Shown: positions 12,888-20,578 of the stretch, in pieces
Position numbering within the stretch: position 1 is the stretch's first letter
How the letters are laid out: every line of letters starts with the position of its first letter
From: Clostridiaceae bacterium
Lineage (GTDB): Bacteria > Bacillota > Clostridia > Oscillospirales > Acutalibacteraceae
Direction of reading: 5' to 3'
DNA: 64,000 nt
NCBI GenBank assembly: GCA_904501705.1
Contig: CAJGCA010000002.1
Span: 8,406-72,405 of the forward strand
The notes under the pieces: generated by a model
What the model saw: only the letters and a program-made list of their open reading frames with translations
What the model was told of the DNA's origin: nothing
Databases searched by the model: none
Translations under genes and position numbers: made by a program

Positions 12888-13439
12888 ATGGACAGCATTA
12901 AGATCATCGGCGGTCACGGCAAGCGCCGGGAGATGGATTTTTACCCGACGCCGCGTGAATGCACCGTCGCTCTTGTACGTTTCTTGAAAGCGCAGCAGGT
13001 AATGACCGAGCACGACACGGTATGGGAACCGGCGGCTGGCGGCGGCGATATGGTGATGGCACTGAGATCGCAGGGGCTGACGGTAACGGCGTCGGATCTT
13101 GCAAACGGCTTTGATTTCCTGGACAGAGACTTTGATCTGGGAGGGCGCTGGATCATCACGAACCCGCCGTTCTCGCTGGCGGAGGCGTTTATACGCCGAG
13201 CGTCGGAACTGGGCCGCCCGTTCGCGTTTCTCCTGAAAAGCCAATACTGGCACAGTGCGAAGCGAAGGGCGCTTTTTGAGGAGTACACGCCGTCGTATGT
13301 TCTTCCCCTGACGTGGCGTCCTGACTTCACCGGCGAGGGGAGTTCCCTGCTGGATATGTGCTGGAACGTATGGCTTGGAACCGGGGTTACGACTATCTAC
13401 ATTCCACTACCGAAGCCGAAAGGAATGGATGGGCGATGA
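12888..13439 (+). CDS. DNA adenine N6-methyltransferase-like protein
   Basis: A 183-residue amino-methyltransferase starting at ATG 12888 after AAGGAGGAA. The SAM-binding part VWEPAAGGGDMVMAL (about residues 45-59) precedes the catalytic TNPPFSLAEA (NPPF at 92-95). The N-terminal YPTPRE is typical of small phage enzymes of this type. It overlaps the next methyltransferase by four bases (ATGA). Target sequence unknown. With its neighbours it probably protects phage DNA from host restriction. Confidence 0.8.
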   Translation: MDSIKIIGGHGKRREMDFYPTPRECTVALVRFLKAQQVMTEHDTVWEPAAGGGDMVMALRSQGLTVTASDLANGFDFLDRDFDLGGRWIITNPPFSLAEAFIRRASELGRPFAFLLKSQYWHSAKRRALFEEYTPSYVLPLTWRPDFTGEGSSLLDMCWNVWLGTGVTTIYIPLPKPKGMDGR

Positions 13440-14194
13440 GGCACGAACTCGGATATATGAATCAAACTCAATATGAGCTTATCTGCGGCGACTGTCTCGA
13501 AATGCTTCCGTTCGTTCCAACGGCATCCGTTGACATGATCTTCACGGACTTGCCTTACGGTACGACGCGAAACTCGTGGGATTGCGTCATTGATCTGGAC
13601 CGTTTGTGGGAGCAGTATGAGCGGGTCATAAAGGATAACGGTGCGATTGCGCTTTGGGCGCAGTCCCCGTTCGACAAAGTCCTTGCCTGTTCCAACTTGA
13701 AGCTCTATCGGTACGAATGGGTGATTGAGAAAACTTCTGCCACGGGCTTTCTGAACGCCCACAAGATGCCGATGAAAGCCCACGAGCAAATTCTTATATT
13801 TTATAAGAAACTGCCGCAGTACAACCCGCAGATGGAACATGGACACGTCCGCAAGGTTTCTACCGCATTGCATAAGCGCAACTCGAAGGTCACGACCAAT
13901 TACGGCAAGCACGGGCTGACGAGCTACGACAGCACGGATAGATACCCGCGTGATGTGCTGCGCTTCAAGTGGGACAAGCAGAAGTCGTCCCTATCCCCCA
14001 CGCAAAAGCCTGTGGCTGCGTGTGAGTACATGATCCGCACCTATACCAACATGGGCGATACCATCTTGGATTCATGTATGGGCAGCGGAACGACCGGCGT
14101 AGCTGCCATGAACCTCGGCAGGAAGTTTATAGGAATGGAGATCGACCAGGATATGTACGAGATCTCAAGCGACAGAATTGGAGGGACCACATGA
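13436..14194 (+). CDS. DNA amino-methyltransferase (DLPY type)
   Basis: A 252-residue enzyme of the beta-type order: catalytic TDLPYG at residues 37-42 near the N-terminus and SAM-binding LDSCMGSGTTG at about 213-223 near the C-terminus. The family methylates adenine N6 or cytosine N4. ATG 13436 overlaps the upstream stop. The motif is DLPY rather than DPPY, a variant seen in phage enzymes. The stop overlaps the radical SAM gene, so the two are probably co-translated. Confidence 0.85.
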   Translation: MRHELGYMNQTQYELICGDCLEMLPFVPTASVDMIFTDLPYGTTRNSWDCVIDLDRLWEQYERVIKDNGAIALWAQSPFDKVLACSNLKLYRYEWVIEKTSATGFLNAHKMPMKAHEQILIFYKKLPQYNPQMEHGHVRKVSTALHKRNSKVTTNYGKHGLTSYDSTDRYPRDVLRFKWDKQKSSLSPTQKPVAACEYMIRTYTNMGDTILDSCMGSGTTGVAAMNLGRKFIGMEIDQDMYEISSDRIGGTT

Positions 14195-14877
14195 AGCCAC
14201 CTATCTATGAGCCGAAAGGCAAAGCCAAGGAATACGGAGACTTGGCCTTGAACATCTACACCGGATGCCCGCACCGTTGCTATTACTGCTTCGCACCGAG
14301 CGTCCTGCATCGGGACAAGGAGAAATTCCACTCGGAGGTTGCGCCCAGAGAGGGAATCGTCGAGGCCACCAGGAAGCAGCTTGAAGCCGAGAAGATCACC
14401 GGCAAGCTGATCCACCTCTGCTTTACGTGCGACCCCTATCCGACCGGCTATGATACGTCGGTCACGCGAGAGATCATCAAGCTTCTGAAAGAGCATGGGA
14501 ACCACGTTCAGATCCTGACCAAAGGCAACGGCCACCGTGACTTCGATTTGCTGGATGGCGAGGACTGGTACGGGATTACGCTGGACGGGAGCGAATCTGC
14601 TGCCAAAGCAGTCGCAATGCTTGACACTCTTCGCACTGCCGCCCTTGACGCAAACACATGGATTTCCCTTGAGCCAGTTTTGGATGACAGAAGGGCGCTG
14701 ACCTATATAAGTCTGGCGAAAGACTTTTTCGTTAACAAGGTCAAAATCGGGAAGCTGAACTACTACAAGTCGGACATTGACTGGAAAAAGTTCGGGAATG
14801 AGGCAGAAGAACTTTGCCAGCGCATTGGCATTGACTACTACATCAAGGACAGTTTGCGGAAGGAGATGGAAGCATGA
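14191..14877 (+). CDS. radical SAM protein, spore photoproduct lyase-like
   Basis: A 228-residue protein with a radical SAM iron-sulfur motif CPHRCYYC (Cx3Cx2C, about residues 26-33) in a TGCPHRCYYCFAP context. The context and the later FTCDPYP and LTKGN segments resemble SPL-type enzymes, which cleave thymine photoproducts. It starts at ATG 14191 overlapping the methyltransferase stop. The context suggests DNA repair or base modification; substrate unknown. At 228 residues it is shorter than true spore photoproduct lyases. Confidence 0.75.
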   Translation: MKPPIYEPKGKAKEYGDLALNIYTGCPHRCYYCFAPSVLHRDKEKFHSEVAPREGIVEATRKQLEAEKITGKLIHLCFTCDPYPTGYDTSVTREIIKLLKEHGNHVQILTKGNGHRDFDLLDGEDWYGITLDGSESAAKAVAMLDTLRTAALDANTWISLEPVLDDRRALTYISLAKDFFVNKVKIGKLNYYKSDIDWKKFGNEAEELCQRIGIDYYIKDSLRKEMEA

Positions 14878-15188
14878 TTTCTTTGGACGAGTCCCTGCGA
14901 TTTGACCGGCTCCGCCAGAGGACGATGCGGGCGGTCGAGCACGAGCTGAAGCTGGACGGAATGTGCAAAAGCTACGAGGGCACATTTGAGGTAACGATGT
15001 CTTTCCCGGATTATTTCCAGGACGAGACTGGGACGAAGCCTCCCGACTTCGTAGCCATCACGCTTCACTGTTATGTCCTCGGGCCGAGCCGCCACTATCG
15101 GTGGATAGGGCCGACGTTTCTGGACGCTCTCCAAAAAGCGGAGGCGGAGATCGATTCGTGGATTGAACATCAAGAGGAGGAACTGTAA
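14874..15188 (+). CDS. hypothetical phage protein, 104 aa
   Basis: Coupled to the radical SAM gene by an ATGA overlap. It is basic in its first 30 residues and then beta-rich (FVAITLHCYVLGPSRHYRW), with an acidic helical C-terminus. Function unknown. It may act with the radical SAM enzyme because of the tight coupling. Confidence 0.65.
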   Translation: MISLDESLRFDRLRQRTMRAVEHELKLDGMCKSYEGTFEVTMSFPDYFQDETGTKPPDFVAITLHCYVLGPSRHYRWIGPTFLDALQKAEAEIDSWIEHQEEEL

Positions 15189-15533
15189 ATGACCTTTGGC
15201 GACAAAATTTGGTACGGAGACGGTCACGAGGGGTGGGTGGTGGACAAAAACGCCATCTACGTCACCTACCCGCTCCCGTCTTTCCGATGGGACGCCACTC
15301 TTGAACGATTGATAATCGAGAGGAAATCCCCATTTGACCCCAAGCGCATTCTGCGCTCCGGCCCTGCGACCATCGTGTTCTGGGAGGACGGGACAAAAAC
15401 GGTAGTGAAGTGCGCTGCCGACGAGAACGACAACACCTACGCCGCCTTTACAGCGGCTCTGGCAATCAAGATTTTCGGAAGCAACTCCGCCGTGAAGAAG
15501 CTCGTCAAGAGCAAGACGGAGGAAGCGAAATGA
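15189..15533 (+). CDS. conserved phage hypothetical protein, 114 aa
   Basis: A 114-residue protein starting right after the preceding stop. Its core ATIVFWEDGTKTVVKC followed by an Asn/Asp-rich segment and a helical AAFTAALAIKIFG matches a pattern common in Firmicutes phage hypothetical proteins. Those proteins have no known function. It ends in an ATGA overlap. Confidence 0.7.
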   Translation: MTFGDKIWYGDGHEGWVVDKNAIYVTYPLPSFRWDATLERLIIERKSPFDPKRILRSGPATIVFWEDGTKTVVKCAADENDNTYAAFTAALAIKIFGSNSAVKKLVKSKTEEAK

Positions 15534-15721
15534 CCGAGAGTGATCCGGAAACTCAGCGGCTCCGGGCGGAGAATGCCCGTCTTCGCCGCAAACTGAGCGA
15601 GGCAATCTTGGACATCAACGCGATCCTCGTTGAACACTCTTTCTGCGGCTACTGTATGTACTGCGACGCCGACTGCCGCCCCGGTGACGGAAGCTGCGTA
15701 CCGAAATGGAGGGGAATGTAA
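15530..15721 (+). CDS. small coiled-coil, Cys-rich protein, 63 aa
   Basis: Starts at ATG 15530, overlapping the upstream stop. The first 35 residues form a charged coiled coil (TQRLRAENARLRRKLSEA). The last third carries CGYCMYCDADC plus one more Cys, a probable zinc knuckle. Possibly a dimeric DNA- or RNA-binding protein; function not assigned. Confidence 0.65.
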   Translation: MTESDPETQRLRAENARLRRKLSEAILDINAILVEHSFCGYCMYCDADCRPGDGSCVPKWRGM

Positions 15722-15722
15722 T

Positions 15723-16058
15723 ATGGGTGATCTCTTGGACGGGAATTTCAAATTTTTCCTCGCAACTCCGATCGGCATGATGGAGTTTCATCCTGTGCCG
15801 GAAACTCTAAATATGACAGACGGCGACGGCGACTCCATTGTACTTAGACCAATGGAAACATCTTTCTCCTGTAGCCTATATCTCAATCGAATGTCCAGCA
15901 AGCGGTTCAAAAAACGGATGATGGCTCTTGGTCTACCGCGAAACGCCGCCGAAAAGATGGTCAAGAGCGTCAAGAGGTGGCACGGGCTTGTACCGTATAG
16001 CCTCGTGTGGATACGGATGGTTGCAGGGGCGGAAGCAGAATTTGGGAGGAGCCTTTGA
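15723..16058 (+). CDS. hypothetical protein, 111 aa
   Basis: Begins at ATG 15723 right after the preceding TAA. The first half is beta-like and acidic, and the second is basic and helical (KRFKKRMMALGLPRNAAEKMVKS). The N/C charge contrast recalls small phage DNA-packaging or regulatory proteins, but there is no recognised motif. Confidence 0.6.
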   Translation: MGDLLDGNFKFFLATPIGMMEFHPVPETLNMTDGDGDSIVLRPMETSFSCSLYLNRMSSKRFKKRMMALGLPRNAAEKMVKSVKRWHGLVPYSLVWIRMVAGAEAEFGRSL

Positions 16059-16059
16059 T

Positions 16060-16656
16060 ATGGGTTACAGGCAATATATCTACGAGTTTGACAAAAGCCT
16101 CGTAGAAGGAGTCCGAAAGTGCAAAACGGAGGACGAACTATGCGCTTTCCTCGAAAAGACATCACCCAATGCGGTGGAGCATGACTTTGACGGGGAAAAG
16201 TACGCCAAGCTGTATGACATTGGAACCGAGCTGTACGAGTTTGGGAAATACTTTGAATATTCGGACGAGATGTACAAGCACGGTGACAGTCTGTTCATGT
16301 CTGAAGAACTGAATGAACGATATTCCGATTATGGGCCAATCGTCCTTGACCCAGACGGGATTCTCGGTGCCATCGAGTTTTACAGGAAGAAGGTCGCCGG
16401 GATATACGAAGACCTTCTCCGAGAAAAGTCAGAGAACGAATGGGATGATCGGTCGCAGTTTGACCGGCTTCTTTCCCACGCGAGGGATTATCTGCATTGG
16501 TGGAAGCCCACTTATGGGTATAGTCCCGGAAATCTGAATGTGGACAATCCATGCATCGTGAACTCTTGGCTATATGAACATGGATATTTTGAACTCATCA
16601 GGATCTACAAGACATTCGATTGGGAGAACAAGTCGATGGTCTTCATGGGGTGGTAA
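16060..16656 (+). CDS. hypothetical acidic protein, 198 aa
   Basis: The ATG at 16060 follows GGGAGGAG. The product is acidic, helical and rich in Tyr, with no cysteine cluster, unlike its neighbours. A segment GAIEFYRKKVAGIYEDLLREK suggests a long central helix. No family recognised. Confidence 0.65.
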   Translation: MGYRQYIYEFDKSLVEGVRKCKTEDELCAFLEKTSPNAVEHDFDGEKYAKLYDIGTELYEFGKYFEYSDEMYKHGDSLFMSEELNERYSDYGPIVLDPDGILGAIEFYRKKVAGIYEDLLREKSENEWDDRSQFDRLLSHARDYLHWWKPTYGYSPGNLNVDNPCIVNSWLYEHGYFELIRIYKTFDWENKSMVFMGW

Positions 16657-16658
16657 TT

Positions 16659-16844
16659 ATGACCTACACAGACATGAATACGCCGGACAACACAACGGCG
16701 ACAACGACCGCAACATCGTGGCCGCCCACGCCAGAACCGTGCGCCAGCCGACTGCCGTGTGGCCTGTGCCTCATCACGCAGAATATGTGTCCCAAGTACG
16801 TGGAGCCGATGAAGATAACGTGGAACGAGGTAACGTGCAAATGA
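16659..16844 (+). CDS. small Thr/Pro-rich Cys protein, 61 aa
   Basis: Starts at ATG 16659. The first 30 residues are Thr- and Pro-rich and probably disordered. The rest has CASRLPCGLCLITQNMC, a likely metal-binding cluster. It overlaps the next mini-gene by four bases. Confidence 0.55.
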   Translation: MTYTDMNTPDNTTATTTATSWPPTPEPCASRLPCGLCLITQNMCPKYVEPMKITWNEVTCK

Positions 16845-16930
16845 AGGAGTGCTACGATCTGCGCGACCGCTGCGTGTGGTATCTGAACGGCGGATGCAGT
16901 GAATGGAGGCGAAAGCATGAACTGCGCTGA
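16841..16930 (+). CDS. mini-protein, 29 aa
   Basis: An ATGA-coupled frame of 29 residues with three cysteines (ECYDLRDRC, GGC) and a basic tail. It contains the ribosome binding site (GGAGG) of the next gene and overlaps its start. It could be a genuine mini Cys protein or a translational-coupling leader for the following gene. Confidence 0.4.
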   Translation: MKECYDLRDRCVWYLNGGCSEWRRKHELR

Positions 16931-17267
16931 CTGCAAATACAGCCACGACACCGGAACGGCGCTTTTGTGCTGGGGGCAGAGGTTCGCCCCTCCCGTAGAT
17001 TCAGATGACTGGTGCGATGGCTGGAAGCCTCGTGCGGGGGAACCAGGCTGGACTTCGTGCGGCTATTCGCTGCCGAGCATCTGGGTTTCCGTGCAGGCAT
17101 ACATCCCGGACGAAGCGCCCATGCCGACGGTGCGGGAGGCGTACCTGATTGACACCACAGGCGATGGAATACCGGAGGCGTGGTTTATCCCCGCCCTGCG
17201 CCGTGCCGTGCATCTGAGCGAGGTGGAGGCGTGGCGACCGATGGCGGATCCGCCGAAGATGAAATGA
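16917..17267 (+). CDS. Zn-ribbon plus DUF551-like protein, 116 aa
   Basis: Starts at ATG 16917 after GGAGG. Residues 1-35 have four cysteines (NCADCKYS, LLCWGQ, DDWCDGW), a short zinc ribbon. The rest runs from IWVSVQAYIPDE to VEAWRPMADPP. That pattern resembles DUF551 (a WxSV start and a final HWMPLPEPP-type motif), a phage family of unknown function. A zinc ribbon fused to such a domain is notable. Confidence 0.6.
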   Translation: MNCADCKYSHDTGTALLCWGQRFAPPVDSDDWCDGWKPRAGEPGWTSCGYSLPSIWVSVQAYIPDEAPMPTVREAYLIDTTGDGIPEAWFIPALRRAVHLSEVEAWRPMADPPKMK

Positions 17268-17728
17268 ACGACTGCTCCAAGTGTTGTTTCTTCCGGTCGG
17301 ATGCCTGGTGCTATTGGAAACTCCGGTATGTTCGCCCGGACGGCCCGGTGTGTATGCAGTCCATCGGCGGCGTAACCTCAGAAGAGATAGAAGAACTCGC
17401 CACAACAGTAGCAACGGTAGCAAGAAGATCGAGTTCCACCATTACCTTTGCGACAGATAAACTATCCGAAATGGTCGATTACTGTGTCCGCCAAGCCGAA
17501 ATAAAGCTCAGAGAAGAGCAGAAAAAAGCAGACGACAGGCCAAAGTGCCTGTCCTGCGGGAAACTCCTGTACATCGAGCGCCGTGGCCGTGATGGCTATT
17601 GCGCCGAGTGCGGATGCTACATCCCGCAAATCATGTACGACAGACGTTTTGCCGACGCCGACAAAACGACGAACCCAATGAGCGTACCACGACCGAAACC
17701 GATGCCAACGGTGAAGTGCCGTGGGTAA
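17264..17728 (+). CDS. double zinc-ribbon protein, 154 aa
   Basis: Coupled by ATGA to the preceding gene. It has two Cys clusters: DCSKCCFFRSDAWC in the first 15 residues and CLSCGKLLY...YCAECGCY at about residues 89-113, the second a classic zinc ribbon. A helical segment lies between them. The tail is Pro/Met-rich. Likely nucleic-acid or protein binding; function unknown. Confidence 0.65.
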   Translation: MNDCSKCCFFRSDAWCYWKLRYVRPDGPVCMQSIGGVTSEEIEELATTVATVARRSSSTITFATDKLSEMVDYCVRQAEIKLREEQKKADDRPKCLSCGKLLYIERRGRDGYCAECGCYIPQIMYDRRFADADKTTNPMSVPRPKPMPTVKCRG

Positions 17729-17743
17729 GGAGGAGTTTAGATA

Positions 17744-18034
17744 ATGATTTGGATTTTTGGGCTGATTTGGCGGGCGGTGTGCAAGGCTGTAAAGATGCCG
17801 ATGAGCCGCCTGCACAGTTCGATGTGGGATCGCAACGACCATGCCCACATCTGCCTCGCCGCACGGCTTTTGGAGCCTGATGACTTCCGAAAAGTATGTC
17901 CTCTTGTGAAGCCGATAATAGAGCATGAGGACGAGTGCGATGAGTGCGGATATTTTGCCATCGTTGACTTTGATACGAGCATGAGCGGAAAACGCTCCAT
18001 ATCTATCTACCAAAAAGGAGAATGGCAGCCTTGA
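17744..18034 (+). CDS. hypothetical protein, 96 aa
   Basis: Starts at ATG 17744 after AAGGAGGAG. An N-terminal hydrophobic helix (IWIFGLIWRAVCKAVKM) is followed by a segment with HEDECDECGYF, another Cys pair. It overlaps the HAD hydrolase start by 13 bases. Confidence 0.6.
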   Translation: MIWIFGLIWRAVCKAVKMPMSRLHSSMWDRNDHAHICLAARLLEPDDFRKVCPLVKPIIEHEDECDECGYFAIVDFDTSMSGKRSISIYQKGEWQP

Positions 18035-18588
18035 TTATTGCCGTAGACTTTGACAACACGCTTTCACTTGGCAACTGGCCCGATGTCGGCCCTGCCAATA
18101 TGCCCGTTATAGAAGCACTTCTGGAGCGCAAGGAGCGGGGCGATAAGATCATCCTATGGACGTGCCGGGGCGGAGACGAGCTGTCCGCCGCCGTGGCCTG
18201 GTGCAAGATATACGGTCTGGAGTTCGATGCCGTCAACGCCAATCTCCCAGAGATGTTGGAGGCGTGGGGCTTTAAGGATACCAGAAAAGTCTTTGCCAAT
18301 GAATACTGGGATGACGGTGCCGTTCCGGTTTCATCCATAAATGATACTGATGGCGGAATGACGGACCGAGAACTCCGGGCTGCCGCCACGGGCATCGTTG
18401 TCTACAATTATATCATGGAGCACGGAGCACCGCCGGAGCCGAACGAAGACGGCTTTGTGGAGATGGTCGGATGTCTCAGCGACGAAGCCATGGAGCAAGC
18501 CCTTGAGTTCTGCTCTTATATCGCACCCAACGTCACAGAACTTGAATGGTTTGGCGAGGATGAGGAGACCGAGGATGGCGGGGAGTGA
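18022..18588 (+). CDS. HAD-family hydrolase
   Basis: A 188-residue protein whose N-terminus AVDFDNTLS carries the HAD nucleophile and acid (DxD, residues 9 and 11). IILWTCRGG is the second HAD motif, as in phage-type small nucleotidase/phosphatase relatives. The extended DAVNANLPEM region fits that subgroup. The last 60 residues are acidic. It probably dephosphorylates a nucleotide or a nucleic-acid end; the exact substrate is unknown. Confidence 0.75.
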   Translation: MAALIIAVDFDNTLSLGNWPDVGPANMPVIEALLERKERGDKIILWTCRGGDELSAAVAWCKIYGLEFDAVNANLPEMLEAWGFKDTRKVFANEYWDDGAVPVSSINDTDGGMTDRELRAAATGIVVYNYIMEHGAPPEPNEDGFVEMVGCLSDEAMEQALEFCSYIAPNVTELEWFGEDEETEDGGE

Positions 18589-18772
18589 GCGATCCGCCGA
18601 GAGGCGAGAGATAAACAAACGCTATTACCAACGCCACAGAGCGGAGATACTTGCCCGCCAGAAAGAGTACCGGAAAGCGAACCGTGAAAGAATACGGGAA
18701 TACAAGAGAGCATACATGGCGGAGTACCGTGAGGGAATCCTGCGCCGGGGCGAACATACCGAAGATAACTAA
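18575..18772 (+). CDS. small Arg/Lys-rich protein, 65 aa
   Basis: Starts at ATG 18575, overlapping the HAD gene. The 65 residues are dominated by Arg, Lys, Glu and Tyr (INKRYYQRHRAEILARQKEY), a single basic helix that may bind nucleic acid. It is the last gene before the terminator and attachment region. Confidence 0.6.
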   Translation: MAGSERSAERREINKRYYQRHRAEILARQKEYRKANRERIREYKRAYMAEYREGILRRGEHTEDN

Positions 18773-18774
18773 AA

Positions 18775-18811
18775 AAAGGGAGTTGGCTACATTTCGTAGT
18801 CAGCTCCCTTT
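18775..18811. terminator. bidirectional terminator
   Basis: AAAGGGAGTTGGCTAC pairs with GTAGTCAGCTCCCTTT (one G-T pair) around five bases, with A-tract and T-rich flanks. It ends the plus-strand accessory operon and shields the attachment region. Confidence 0.8.
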
Positions 18812-18896
18812 CCCCATATTTTCCCCATATTAGACCAGCAAAAATGGCTTTCCCCATACGTTCCCCATATCAAAAATGACCACATTTGACCACTTT
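18810..18896. repeat. integrase arm-type repeats, left set
   Basis: Four copies of TTCCCCATA(T/C) at 18810, 18821, 18850 and 18861, then TGACCACATT and TGACCACTTT at 18877-18896. Two more TTCCCC(A/G)TR copies lie at 19096-19118. Tandem repeats beside a tRNA-like core and an integrase gene are typical arm sites for integrase or excisionase. Confidence 0.65.
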
Positions 18897-18941
18897 TGGC
18901 CTGCGCGAAAAGCCACTTTTCAAATTGCCTGAAAACGAAAA

Positions 18942-18982
18942 AAGCCTTGATATCACTGAGTTTTTCAGCAATATCAAGGCTT
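18942..18982. repeat. 12-bp inverted repeat next to the att core
   Basis: AAGCCTTGATAT and ATATCAAGGCTT surround a 17-base loop. It lies between the arm repeats and the tRNA-like core. AAGCCTTGA also recurs as AAGCCTTGAAAT near 19057. It could form a cruciform or bind an accessory protein. Confidence 0.55.
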
Positions 18983-18991
18983 CCGGAGCTT

Positions 18992-19019
18992 TGGCAGCGG
19001 GAGAAGGATTCGAACCCTC
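18992..19019 (-). other. attachment-site core (tRNA 3'-end-like)
   Basis: On the minus strand this reads GAGGGTTCGAATCCTTC then TCCCGCT, G and CCA: a T-arm, acceptor strand, discriminator and CCA end of a tRNA. No matching 5' half is present. Tyrosine recombinases often integrate at tRNA 3' ends, so this is very probably the attP core. Flanking arm repeats and the adjacent integrase agree. The tRNA isotype cannot be read from this fragment. Confidence 0.7.
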
Positions 19020-19095
19020 ACATACAGAGTCAGAGGCAGGAAAGGCGCGACCCAAAAGCCTTGAAATTTAAGGGGAAATAGGAGGTTGCGATATT

Positions 19096-19118
19096 TTCCC
19101 CATGCGATTCCCCGTATC
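19096..19118. repeat. integrase arm-type repeats, right set
   Basis: TTCCCCATGCG at 19096 and TTCCCCGTATC at 19108, matching the left set. The second overlaps the integrase stop codon. Confidence 0.6.
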
Positions 19119-20337
19119 ACTTTTTCTTGCGGTAGGCGTTTATGAGCTTTGCGGCGGCGATAGCGTCCTCCTCGCCGGAGTGAGTATAGATATTTGCAGT
19201 GGTGGCGATATCCTCATGCCCCAAGATGTATTTTGCACTTGTGATAGGAACTCCGGCTTTCTTCAAGTCGGTGGCATAGGTGTGCCGGAGATTATAAAGA
19301 TCAAAGTCCTCCGCCAGTTTGTGCCCGTTCCGTGGTTTCGACTTGTCATGGGGATCTGGGTATAACGGTGTACCGTTATCTTTTAAGTCTTTCGGGTCGT
19401 AGATGTGACCGTGCGGCGTCGTCTCCGCCCCCATCATCAAATCCATCTGCCTGGTAAACGACCGCCAGTTGTTTGTCAAGCACGTTTGAGTCATCATAGA
19501 TTTACCATCCGTCTGCGGGAAAACGTAGTCGGATGGTTTTTTCTTTTTCACGGCCTTTTTAAGGTCTGGTATCAGGTCGTCCGGTATCGACACCTTGCGG
19601 ATACCGGCGGCGGTCTTCGGGTCACCCACGGCATACGTCCCGGACTCCAGGCTCTTGCTGATGCTTACGAGCTTTGCCTTGAAGTCCAGGTCGCTCACAA
19701 GGAGCGGGGGAGACTCCCCCGGGCGGATGCCCGTCCCGAGCAGAAACCGCACCCACAGGCCGCACCGATGCGTCTGGGCGACCTTTTCCAGAACGGCCCG
19801 CTCCTCATCGGTAATGGAACGGTGCTTCCCCTGCGTGTAGTCGGGGAGAGTCAGTTTGGTTGACGGGTCAAACGGTATCTTGCGCGAGGCGTAGGCTTGA
19901 GAGAACACACCCTTCATCACCATTCGTATCTTGGAAACGTGGGTCTTGGACATCCCCTTCTGGCTGTTGAGAATAGCCTGTAAGTCGTAGTCGTTGATGT
20001 CCCGCATCCGGCGCTTCCCAATATTCGGGATGATGTAGCCGTTGATTTTCTCCTCATACATCCGATAGCTTTTGGCAGACATGGTCCCCTGCCGTTTCTC
20101 CGAACCTGGCTTCCGCACCTGGGGCAGCTTGTACGTCTTCAGCCAGAACTTGCACCACGTTTCCACCGTGATGTTGGGCGAGGAGTCCAGTTCTCCCCGC
20201 TTCGCCGCCTCGATCTTGGCGGCGAGTTTTTTATACGCTTCGGCGTCGGTCTTTCCCCAACCCTCGTACTGCTTGCCCTCATAGACTTCCGTTTTGCGGA
20301 CGTACTCGTATTTCTTTTTTTGATTAACAGTACCCAT
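19117..20337 (-). CDS. int: tyrosine site-specific integrase
   Basis: A 406-residue recombinase. The ATG at 20337 is preferred over upstream in-frame starts that run into the next gene. It has a basic SAM-like core-binding domain (about residues 55-150) and a catalytic domain with Arg205 (TGIRPGE), Arg351 (YNLRHT), His374 (LGHED) and the nucleophile Tyr384 (IYTHS). The usual His of HxxR is Tyr348, a tolerated variant. Its stop lies in the attachment region, the standard phage layout. It would insert and excise the genome at a host tRNA gene. Confidence 0.92.
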   Translation of the reverse strand: MGTVNQKKKYEYVRKTEVYEGKQYEGWGKTDAEAYKKLAAKIEAAKRGELDSSPNITVETWCKFWLKTYKLPQVRKPGSEKRQGTMSAKSYRMYEEKINGYIIPNIGKRRMRDINDYDLQAILNSQKGMSKTHVSKIRMVMKGVFSQAYASRKIPFDPSTKLTLPDYTQGKHRSITDEERAVLEKVAQTHRCGLWVRFLLGTGIRPGESPPLLVSDLDFKAKLVSISKSLESGTYAVGDPKTAAGIRKVSIPDDLIPDLKKAVKKKKPSDYVFPQTDGKSMMTQTCLTNNWRSFTRQMDLMMGAETTPHGHIYDPKDLKDNGTPLYPDPHDKSKPRNGHKLAEDFDLYNLRHTYATDLKKAGVPITSAKYILGHEDIATTANIYTHSGEEDAIAAAKLINAYRKKK

Positions 20338-20341
20338 CGTG

Positions 20342-20578
20342 TCAGATGTTCTCGATCTCGGCGATGGGCTTCCCGTTATAGAAGTCCTCGTCAACGATGT
20401 GGTCAACCTCGTGGTCGTATGCCTTTTTTGCTTTTTTCATGTCCCAGAGCAACCTTTCGTCCAAAAGGATCGAAAACGTACCGTCATCGTTCAGCGTGAC
20501 AGCGCCTCCGTCCGTTCCGTTATCTTCCGGGAACGGCACCCAATGCACGAAGTAATCCACTCCAGCCACATACTTCAA
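20342..20578 (-). CDS. mini ImmA/IrrE-like metalloprotease
   Basis: A 78-residue protein with HEVDH (residues 56-60), matching the HExxH zinc motif of ImmA/IrrE peptidases that cut phage repressors. It is coupled by a four-base overlap to the CI-like gene, the expected place. It is much shorter than usual (ImmA about 120 or more), so it may be a degenerate or minimal form. Confidence 0.55.
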   Translation of the reverse strand: MKYVAGVDYFVHWVPFPEDNGTDGGAVTLNDDGTFSILLDERLLWDMKKAKKAYDHEVDHIVDEDFYNGKPIAEIENI

